Assembly: GCA_003991915.1 (NCBI GenBank)
Contig: RQTK01000141.1
Location: 206,423 to 270,422 of the forward strand
Reading direction: 5' to 3'
Source of the DNA: Elysia chlorotica
Taxonomy: Eukaryota; Mollusca; Gastropoda; Plakobranchidae
DNA length: 64,000 bases
Of this stretch, positions 49,099 through 61,000 are shown in pieces. Every line of letters begins with the position of its first letter. Position 1 is the first letter of the stretch. The notes beneath the pieces were generated by a model. That model saw only the letters and a list, made by a program, of their open reading frames with translations, ran no database searches and had not been told where the DNA came from. A program made the translations under genes and the position numbers.

Positions 49099-52000
49099 GT
49101 AAGACTCCAAGCTGTTGATTTCAATATAAAATGTTCTAAAATTTAATTATTTCATTTGTGAACTGATGAAGGTCTCCAGTATGTAGTTTGATTAGGTTTA
49201 AATTTACATGAATCCATTATTATTAATCTGTTGCTGACTAGCTTTTTCAATGAAGTCATAAGGGAATTAGAGTCGATGTGAACTGTCATCCTGGTCTTGT
49301 TTAATCTTACTTTCGACTACATCCTTTGCAGGAAGCAAATGAACATTTATGAGCAAGCTCTGTCAGTAGTATTCATGACTGCAATACTATTCTCTAATCA
49401 AAGCTAAGGTTTGGGTTGTTTTTTTTGGAATGGGAATATTACAATAAAATTAATTTCACTTCATTCTCCATCTGATGTAATTTCAATCTTTAAAACATAA
49501 CAATTTTTGTGTGCTATGTATTTAGACAGTAGAAAAAAAGGAACAGGCAAAAAAATGTTCTTTTTTAATCATAATTTATTACAGAAAGAAAGCTGGGTGT
49601 TTCGTCAGCATGAAGACAGAGCTTTGGAATATGATGAGGAACTGTATGTGCAGGGAGCAACTGTTGTGTGGAGCAGGGGAGGACAAGATGGAGTACGCTC
49701 AGTGGTCAAGACTTTCACTATGGACTCACCTGTGCAGCAGGCTTTGTGGGTCACTTTTGTGTTGTCCTCTGGGAACCATTCTGTGGACTGCAGGTCAAGC
49801 ATGGGTTCCACGGGTTAGTTTCATACTTTTCAACCTTTTTTGTTTCAGAAGCATTTTTTTTTAAACTTAGAAAAATCAAATTTTAGATGATCCTTTTATG
49901 CTTGAATTTGCGCCCAATGTTTTTTTTTTTTTTTTTTATTTTATTAGTCCTGCTTATATGGCAATACTGTGATATAATAATCAAGATTAAAAAAAAATCT
50001 GTGGCTTAACCATTTGAAAATGTTCATAAAAGAATCATAACCTAATTCAGCCAATTCACCTTAGTTTGAATAATCACTTTATATAATGTTCAGGTAACTC
50101 TGCTTTACAATATTGACTCAAGTGTCAAGTACAAAATTCTGCTGCAAAAGATTATATGCAAATGTGATATTTCTTTAGGAATATAGACATCTATTAAAAC
50201 ATGATATGGCAACCTTGCCAAGAGAAGTTTTAAATCAAGGTGCACAAAGCAAAGCAGATGAACGATTGGATAAGACACAATCCTAGATGGCCTCACTAGA
50301 AACACTTGTTTACCTTATGTTATTCCAATGGTATAACAATACAGCCAATATAGTGAACTAAAAGAAAATGAATTGAAAGACGAACACATTAATTGTTTAA
50401 AGTAACATTTCAACATATATTTGGGTATGTCTCTTCATGGCTTTGTCAGGCAAAGAACAGAAAGGAATTGGTGTTGTGAACTCTGATTCTGTGAGCTTCT
50501 TCATGGAGTCCGGAGGAGAATATCTCACCTCCCTTCCGTTTCAAGTGAGACACTGTCACTTTTGAAGAATCTTTTTTTTCTTCTTACTATTGTTCTTGAA
50601 TACACCAATTGAAGGGTGAGAGTTAAAATCATTTTTGTAAAGCCATTGTGAACTTTTCATACATTTTTCTGTTCTGATATATTTTGTTTTTCTATTAGTT
50701 TTCACTAAGTGTTATCTGTTTTGTATGCTGTGAATAAAATAAAACATGTTTTCTTTCTTTGTATGATATAAAAAAAAATGGAGTCAGTTGTATTAAGCCC
50801 CACATTGAAACTGCCTGTTCAAAGGTCTCACACACATGGAAGATTAAAAGAGGACTTCTCTTTGAGCGTACTCTGACTCGCACTGAAAGGAATATGCCAA
50901 ACAAGTAAGAAGTTTGTTTTGTCCTCTTAGATTTTGCCCATTTTCTTTTTAATTTGACAATTGTATAAAAGGATAACCTGAGTGGTAACTGATTAGAAGA
51001 GCCAAAATTTTCGCTAATTGTTCAACATTTCAAATTTATGTGCAAGAGTTAGAGCCATTTCTAAAGACTTTCTTGCATAAAGATTATCATCTTATCAAAT
51101 TATAGCACTGTTTTCTCTCTACTAAAAAAAAAAAGAAAAAGAAAAGAAATATTTTAGGTTGAAGGAAACTATGGTTAATAATTTATTTTGATTTACCATC
51201 CCCATGTTATAGATACTATCCCTCAAATAAAAATGTTTAAAATAAATTAATTTCTAAAAATGTTACCAGAGTAATTTCTATATGAATTTTGCTTCTTTTT
51301 TTTTCAAACAATTTTTTGTGTTATTTTTTTTGTTTTAATTGCAGAAACTGTCCAGGCCAGTCTGTGGTTTTCAGTTTGCTCCACCCTCTGGATGACGTGG
51401 CTCCTGTGATCACCAGAATCTCTTGTAAGCTAGGCTTTTAGTTGATCAATAATAAGATACAATAAGATTTAACTTTATTTGTCCTTTAAAGGCACATTTG
51501 GTGGTCCGTATATGCAGCAAAACAAAACAGAATAGACAGTAATAAAATATTTATAATAATAATAATAATAATTATAATACCTGTGAAATCTATATTGTAG
51601 GGCTCTTAGCCTCCCCAAGCTTAACTGGTTGTAAAGAGGATGGGTGAATTTCATCTTTTAAAATTGGAACAATCTTACTTTGACATTTACATAAATATAG
51701 CATATCTACATGGTGGAAAGATTGTCTGGTTTTTTTTAACTTTCTTACATTTTGAGATAATTTTGTCAATTATTAGTACATTTTTTTTTTCCTGCCCAAC
51801 AGACTAGGGCAAAACAGATCACTTTCTCAATTATTGATTTATAAAGAAATACACATTATTTTCTTATTGACATGGATGAGTTAAGTTTCCTTAAAAAGAA
51901 TGACGAGTGTTTAACTATTTCAAAAGAACAATGTTATTAGGGTACCAATTTAATTTGCTGTCTAAAGTGACACCGAAATACTTGAAAGTATCTACTTGCT

Positions 52001-55000
52001 CAACCTTTTTGCCTTTTATTAAGAGGGGAGACATTGATGTTTTCTTCTTCCTGACATAGACATTTGTTTTCTTTTTTTTTTTTTGACATTTAAAAGTAGG
52101 TTGAACTTCACATCAACTGATGCACCATCATATTTTCTCTCTGTAGTTTGCTTATTCTTTACTTATTAATCCTAGAATCAATGTGTGGTATCAGCAAATT
52201 TCAACAAATGACTTTGGTGATTAATTGCACAATGATCAGTGTATATGTAGGCAACCAGGGTGAATCAGGCTCAAATCGGAAATATGACTTTTGGAGTTAT
52301 TTTTAGTGTGTTAAAAAGCATTTAAAAAAATGCATTTAAAGATTTTAAGAGGGTGAAAAATGTAATTCTATCATTTCTAGAACTAGAAATATTCACAAAT
52401 TTTTTGAAAATGAAAAAGGTCAATATATAGACATATAGATATATAAATATTTTAGTGTTTAGAGGGTTCTAGCTCAAAACCTCTATTGACTACTTGCACT
52501 TGATTCACCCTGGTTGCCTCACATATGGTAAACAAGACAGTTGATAAAACAGCTCCCTGAGTAGCTCCAGTGCTAATGATAATACTTTGTCCTACATGAA
52601 TTAACAGTGAAAAAACAGTTTTCTTTTCGAATATTGTTTAACTTTACATATTGATGCCTGAGTCGAGAAATTAATGACCCAAGCAATGAGATTTATGTTC
52701 AAATTAATCTTTTTAACTTAGATATCACCAGGTCTGGTGCACGGTTTTGAAAGCTGCCAAAAAATCAATAAATAATATTCTACAACAATTTCTAGGAACA
52801 CCAAGATATTTGTAAACGTTGTGTAGAAATACAAGTACGGCATCTTTAAAATTTCTTTTCTCTCTATAAACAAACTACGTAGGATCTTGAAAAGCAGAGA
52901 AGCTTTTTCTTAAGTTCCTTGGCAATTATCTTTTCCTGAACATTTTGTGATGACAGAGGTTAAGGCAACTGGTCTAAGATCATTTTATTGCTATGATTTA
53001 GTCGGAAATAGGAAAGTTACACTTTAACAAGTTCATTAAATATGCTGATGTTACTGCTCTACTTGTGTTTGTGTCTGCCCTGATACATCTTTAAATGTTT
53101 GTCTGTCTCTGTCCCTGCCTCTCTTTTGCTTTCTTCTTTCCCTAGGTTTTATAAATGGTCATTTCTAACGTAATTACTTTTTTTTGGAGAATTTTAGACA
53201 CTTAATGATAGGCATCTTTCTTTCTAGATTTAATACTTCTAAAATGACTCTTTGCAAAATGAGTTGATGTCCCCAAAATACTTCTAGGTAAAATTTTCTT
53301 GGAATGTTTTTAATGGTGTTTTTTTCCCCTCTGTTTTCAAAGTTATTTTTTTTTAGAAGATCATTTCAAAATATTTTTTTAAAATAATCTTTGTATCATT
53401 CATTCTTTTCTGCAGCCCCAAAAGCACCCCCCAAAGTTTCCCATTTAACAGACAGCAATTTGGCCATTATTTTCACAAGCTGCAATCCATCTATTGCTCT
53501 CTCTTATGACTCCATGGTTGGCCTCCATTCAGTATGGAAGATAAGAGGAGCAAGGCAAGAGGTACTCCTTTTTATTCGCCTAATTTCTTTTCAAATCTGT
53601 AATATGTATGTAATTATGATAAATGGTACATTAAAATAAGGATGCCGGTTACCGTACTGCATCAGATACGTTTGTCCTTGACTTTTTCCTTTATTTCAAG
53701 TACATACTTCAAACTCTTGAAACTATATTAAAGTCTTTGACTCCTAATTACATTTATATGTTTTTTTGTTTGTTTAGGTCTTTTTCCTTCAAATGCTTGA
53801 ATATTTCAGCGTGTGTATGTGACAGCTCTGGTCCTTTATTCCCTCAGGAATTGGATCAGCTGGGCCCAGTCTGGGATGCCAACAACTCTCTGCTCCACAA
53901 CATGACACCTCTTCTTGGCTATGGAGGCAACAATGGCACCAGCAACAACTGCAGCAACTACCCAAGCAACTTATCATCCTCCTTCTCATCCAGGCAAATA
54001 TCAAGCATCTCTGGGGTTTTTCCTCCTGGTGCCTTGTCCAGTTCTTCTCCTCTTCATGGTTTCTCAGGTAAACTGATGTCTCCCAGTGGGATCATGCGGT
54101 CTAGCCCCGGCCATGGACCGATGCCGATGCCCATGTCTGCCACAAGTCCTGTAGCTATGGGCTTGATGCGCTCCAGCCCTGGAATCAGTGCCAGGTACAA
54201 ATACGTTTTTTTTGTGTTTTTTTTTCAATATTTAATTTGATACAATTTTTTGGCAAGGTCACTGCATTTATTTTTTGATTACTGATTAAGGTTACTGATC
54301 ACAGGCTTTTCATTTTACCAAAATATATTTTTCACCCAATAAATTTAGGATGAGGCTATATGAATTTTTGCAATTTTTAATACTTTATTTACCCTACATG
54401 ACAGAGTTGCCAACAAAATACATCTTGAATGTCAAAACAACTGATTTTATATCCTCATATCAAATTAAGGGGAAGAATAATTATTTGAAGAAAAGTTTTC
54501 AGAAGAAAAACCTTCAATTTTATCTAAGCTTTTTAAAGGACTCGTTCAATTTGTTCACATCTCCTATACTTGTGTGATTCAAGGTTTATTATGTTGGCAG
54601 CTTTGTTTTCAGAATGTGACAAGAAGTAGATCAGAATAATTACCATCCATTAAAACATTCAGGGCTCTTTTCTTCCACCTCAGTCGCAACATGCAGTCCC
54701 CCAGTACGAGTGCCGGTGCTCTGGCAAGTGCATCAGCCCCCGCTCTGTACAGGTTCCACACTCCTTCCCCTTCACTTCAGCAGGCTCCTGCTAGCCGTTG
54801 CTCTCCTGGTCGCCTAATGATGTCTTCTGGTCCAACTCATCACTCTGGGTAAGTCGCCTAGATTTACCCGCAGGAAAAACAAAGAGTTGTCAGCTTTAAT
54901 TGGAGCTGAATGTTGTTCAAAGGCTTCAGTGATTGCCTCTCTCAGCTTTTACAAGTTTTATTAATAGCATAAATGTATTTGATTTTATCAATTTAGAACC

Positions 55001-58000
55001 TGATTTAATTGTTCCTAGCTTTGTACTTTCAAGATCTGCCCAAATGTTGACTGAAAAGATGTCTTAGATGGCACCATTTTTAAATTGATTATTTCAACTT
55101 TGTACAAGAGTTTTTTTGCCCCCTCTCATCATTCACAAACTTTTTTTCTGAAAGACTCAACGAAAGCATGTATGGACCTGGATCAGCTCTGTCCTTAGAA
55201 CCCAATGTGTGTCTGGAGCTGATATGGACAGAAACTGCACCTCCTGTTCGGTAAGAAAATTTATGCTCTGACATTTGAGATTTTATCAATGATGAATCAA
55301 CTATTTTATGACAAATTATAATTTTAACCCTTCTCCTACCATTCGCATATATTTATAACTCATTTTTTTCTACCTTCATTACCATTTGCATATATTACTC
55401 ACACAGTTAAAACACACCTTGTACCCATCCGTGTGTATTTTCCATTTGAGAGTAGGTCACTGTAACCAAGTAATACAGGTAGTGTTGCTATGCACAAGTA
55501 CCTGACTGAATGCTAGAAAGGCAGAGAATTGGAGTTTTGTTTTGCTTTTTATTTCATCAAGATTGGTTCAGTAGAAGATAATCTATGCAAATCCAAATTT
55601 CCAGCTCAAAACACAAACAGTATTAGCTGCTTTTCAGAAAATTAATCATAGGGTGACACATACTGAGTAACTGCATCATGCTTGGTAATGGAAGAGTTAA
55701 TATGTTGTTTTTAGGGGGCGGAAGGGGGCTGTTCAAAGTTTTGATGAAAAATATATGAGATGAAAAGTTATTTTGCAAATCTGTAAAAAAATTTGGTGTT
55801 CTGGCCTCTAGATTATTTATTCGTTCATAAAAAGTATCTTAAACTCTGAAAGTATTAGTGCCCTAAAATAAATCTTTATCAGTGTGCCATTTGTTTTTCT
55901 TTTACTTTTAAAGAGAATATTATTTACTTATTTCGTTAAGACCTGAGGTGAAGATAATTAATCTGTTATTATTTTTTACTAACCATACTTTCATTGAATT
56001 AGGTTTTATTTCTTCTTTATAAACAGGAAAGCAAGATATAGATCTATGTTTTGCCCCACAAAATTCATGTTTTATTTCTATTTATTCATATACTCATAAC
56101 AGAGATGGTCCCCTTGGAAAGGCGTCAAAGGCATTTTTAACTGAGGATATATGTGGCCAACAGTTTCTATGCTTTATGGTTCCATACAAGCAGCATTTGA
56201 GGTGAATCCCAACAGATGAAATCTGCGCTTTTTTTAGTCTAGACACCTTAGAAAATAAGTGGGTGCTCTTTTGTGACTTAAAGATGAAGATTCTGTTCAA
56301 TAATTAAGGAGCCTCTCTTGAAAACAATTTTATCAGAATTTGACATGGACTTTTAAAGCACAGTACCAGAGCTTTATTTGTTTATTTTATCATACATGGT
56401 AATATATCTTTAACCCAAGTGCAATGACTCCAGTAACATATACTTTTCCATCAACCATCAACAAAGGACTTGTCTAATATAAAACAAATGGCTGTTATAA
56501 GCTAATTGCCAAAGGTTTTATGACAATGCTTAATAAAAAGTGCTTTGTGTAGTGCAGCAGTTAATTATTGTTGTAAATTCAAACATGCTACTCTTGCTAA
56601 TGCTTCTCAACTTTGTATATAATTATGTATGATTTACTCCAATCCCTACTGGTTGGGTCGGTGTCAGTATAATGTGACCGGCTGAGACAGGAGTCATGGT
56701 ATCCCCACCCTGTCTCGTCTGTGGCAGCACATACAATTGTCAGACGTCCGTCTTGGGGCCCGTCTACGATATAGCCATAAGTTGCTGATGTTGGACGTTA
56801 AAAACCCAACCAACCAACCAATCAACTCCAAACATGTCCATGTTAACTTTATACAATACGGTAAAAGTCAAACAGTGGATTATTTGTGACATTCAAATCC
56901 TTATCTGGTTTGAGGGTAATAAGACCTGACAATAATTGTGGCCTTATTTTTAACTTTCAATGTTGTGACTTGTCATATTTTTAACACAACAACTGGTTGA
57001 CAGGTGTTTGAAGTTTGAGGAGAGCAATGATGGGAGCCAGCTGGTTTTTGGCTCAGTTACCTTTCTTCATGCCAAGGATGCAACACCTATTGAGGTTAGC
57101 CCTAATATCTTTGCAACATTTTTAATGATTTTTTACAAAATATAATGTGTAGACTCTGCCAACATTTTGTTACATGCAGAAGATACTGATTTTGTGTTGT
57201 TGTTTTTTTTTTTTTGCGTGTTCATTTTAACATATGCGGCGCTTTCATGTGTGTTTCTGCTTTTTAATAATTGTTTATTAAATCGTGTGGGAGGAATAAA
57301 GTAGAAGCCAGTTATTACTTTCTTTCCTGCAGTTGATCTCAATTAAACTTATATAATTTAAAATATCTCGGGGTGTAGTATGTTTCAGTTCGAATCCTTT
57401 TTTACATGGAACAACACTCCTTGTAGCTCCAATTAGTTCTACAATACAGAAATGGAAATATCAGCTGAGGATCGAACCTTTTACCTCCTACTCATCAATC
57501 CAAGGCACTAATTTAGAGATATATGGCACCTTATATTGCTAAAAATGCAATATTCAAATTAATGTTATGTCCCATTATCAAGCAAAGCACTGGCAGTTAC
57601 AGTACATGTCAGTCTACTATCCAAATAAACTATGTACAGTGTAAAAGGGAGCCAATTACAATAACAAGGCCACAGTCACACGCACAGAACAGACCTGAGT
57701 TCAACATTCAATGTGGCCAACGCCTGTTTCATATCAGTGTATGTGTGTGCCTTTGTGTCTCGTACATGAATCTTCATGCCATTAATGCATATCTCTATGA
57801 ATGATTTTCCAGAGCCAGCATATGCTATTGGTTCTGGAAACTTCTGGAGTATTGGTCCTGTATAGTGGAGTCACAAGGGTAGGTTTTGATTACCAGATTT
57901 CATAGTTTGTAGAAATCTCCACTTTCTTCATTTATGACAATCAAACGCTTTGAGCTGAAATGTCTTATTTAATATGATGATTTACAATGAAAAATAATAT

Positions 58001-61000
58001 GTATCATTTTAACCAATGGAACCGGCCCTATCCCTTGCTCATTTCACTGTTTGCTTCAGTTCATGTGAATAAATTTGCACCTGTGATTTGATAGGACTTT
58101 ATGCGTACTGAGTGCCTTGAATGAGTAAAAAGAGACTTCTTGCATTCCTAAATTTTATATAAAAATAAAGGCAATGTATTATTGACTAATATCAGCGACT
58201 GTATTCTGCAGATGAGCCAGGTGCACATCCCAGTCCTGCCTTTGGGTTCAGGCTCTACCAGCGTCCTGAGATCAGCCACAACACCCATGGGAAGTCCCAC
58301 CCGGGGTGGCGAAGTCTTCACCAGCAGTAGACCTCCTTCAGCCATGGATGCTCGCTTTGATGAGCAGGTGCCATTGGATGGGGGTTCAGGGGTTCACATA
58401 CATTTTCATGGGGCAGAATTTAGCTTGTTTACCCTATCTAGTGCCAAAACCTTAAAACCATGCAGCCTCCTAAGCATATATTTTTCCAATGTACTTTTAT
58501 TATAACTGTCAAGACTTTACTGAATCATTCCGTAACTATGGGATTCATGACAGATCATTTTGCAATTTAAACATCAAACATCTTTTGAAATAATGTCAGT
58601 AATAAAATGTTCAGTCTTTTGCATTATGTAACATATTAAAAAATCTATCTCAATTCACACTATAAAATTCCAGAGTGTCACAATGTCGGAAAATGTGAAA
58701 AAAAGATTCATTCGTTTGCTAGATGTTAAGACCACAATCTAATAAGTTTCCTAAAGTAAAAATCTCAGCAATATTTGGCTGAATCTTTTATGTAAAGCCA
58801 GAACAACAGAGGAGGAAAATCATTCACCTTCTTGCTATTAACACTTAAGCTGCCTATTTTGATGATTGTTGAGGATTCAAAATAAAAAAAATATACCTAT
58901 TTTTTTTTGGGTAGGAATTTACAATGCCTTTGTTTATTAACCAATGTCTTATTGGAAAAAACCTAACAACTAAGCAGAATATTTCATTGTCAAAATAGGC
59001 ATGTGAAGTGCTAAATAAAAAATACAACCCCCTTTCTCTTAGCCTGCCTCTATATCTGGAGGCAGCCGAGAGTCAGGTGGGAGAGAAACATTTTTCAGAA
59101 CTAGTTTTTCACTATGCATCTAACTCTTAGAAATATCCCAAACGGCGTTTGCGACGCCACACCCGTCTCCAACCCCATCGTTCTAACCAGATGAGTCACA
59201 TCTCTCCCGTGTCTGCAAACCTTGAAGACTCAGGGACATTCAGCAGCCCCCTCGGCCCTGGAGGTTTGATGGGGGGCGGGGGAGGCATGGTCACCCCAGG
59301 CAACAGCTTCATTCAGAACCTGCGAGACAATGTTGGGAATAAATTCACAGTGGTCTGTATTATACACAGTTTGTATTTTTAAGATAAGATAAGATAAGTA
59401 AAAATGAAGGGATCTTAAAGGTCAACTTCCACAGTATAGGTATATGTTTGTAAAGGATAAAAGAACATATGATTTCTTGCTCTATTTGGAATTGAACATA
59501 GAGAGCTACTGATTTTAACTTTGAAGCTGCTGTCAAAACACTGATGAAAGAATTTTTTTAAAAAAGATTTAAAGAAGCATACCATTATTCTGACGTTATC
59601 TTTCCTACCTTCTGAATACTCTTTCACAGGAACTGTTGAATGGTAGTCTATTCAGGACAGAGTTGCCTACTGTGACAAATTCTCCTGGAAGTAAGTGTTC
59701 AAATTTGAAATTATTTTGACGTTTTGGAATCGTATTGTGGGTTTTTTGGCCTATTTTTATGAGTTTTCAATTAACTTTTATTTTCTGGATGAGGATACGA
59801 TGTACTTTCTTTACTTTGTTATCGTCTTACTGAATTATGCCCTCATTATCTCTTTGATTCATGCATTGTATCTCCTACTCAGTTGACCTTTGTCTAAAGG
59901 CTCTGAGACATCTGCTACCCAAAGACATTGGCTTGCAGCTGATGGCCCACTGGTACACAACCCGCAACGCTCCAGGGGCCTCTGGCAGCATGTCAGAGTG
60001 GAGCATGTTCACCACTTGCCTGCTGGGTCTCATGGGCTACGACACTGCAAAGCTAGGCCTCACTTCCAAGGTAATTTATGATAAAAGGTCAAACAGGTTG
60101 AATAGTATAAAAGTATAAGTATAAATATGAAAAGTGACGAGTCTAGGGTATGGACTTTAGCATGGAAATGTGTGCTCTCAAGGCAATGAATATGTCATAT
60201 AAGATAGGTAAGGAAATATTTATATTGATATAGTTTAAAGAAAAAAACGTAGCGATCCACCAGATCCAAATTAAAATAAATAGCTTGATTACAACAGCTG
60301 TTGAATACCTGTACAAGAGATTCAACTTATTTGTCAAGAGGTTGATTTGAGTTGATGAGATATATTTTTATTTTATTAACGTTGTTTTATATATCATACT
60401 AATTTTCATTATTGTATGCTCTGTGACAAACCCTCGTCTGAATGCCCCTCTTTTTTTTAGGATAAACAAGATGGCTGTTCATCTCCCCTCATGCTGTCCA
60501 AGCGAGCAAGACCATCAGACAAAGGAGCAGATGAGGTTAGAATGAAACATTATTGTATCCATCCTTTATTTTTCTCCTCCATTATGTGTGAAGAAAATTA
60601 GCTTCTCTTTGTTGTTCTCTTTTCTACTAACACCTCTGTAATTTCTTCTGCGACCAATAATTGTATGTTCTCTGTTAAGTGTGTCTGATTTATAGTCATG
60701 ATTCTCTCTACATTTTTCATTTCTGTTTATTTGCTACTGAAATAGTAAAAAGCAGTGATTTAGCTGATGGTGGAAAATTGATATCAATCAGGTCGTATGG
60801 GATATAGATGGAAAGTTATTTTTTTTCCACACGCTAATGACACATTTGATAGAAAGCAAAATATCTTTGTGCAAAGTAGAAGAAAAAAAATCCAACATCT
60901 CTGATTTTTAACAATGCAAACTGAATAACTTTTTATTTAGAAATCCCACTACATCTTTTCTTCCTTTAAGGATTGGGACTACCTACTGACCTCAAGGCAC

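Noticed and set aside
59043..59076. 34-bp candidate ANAPC1 exon (PASISGGSRES) between exons 13 and 14
   Set aside because: It has AG and GT borders, but 34 bp breaks the phase into exon 14, while exons 13 and 14 join directly in phase.
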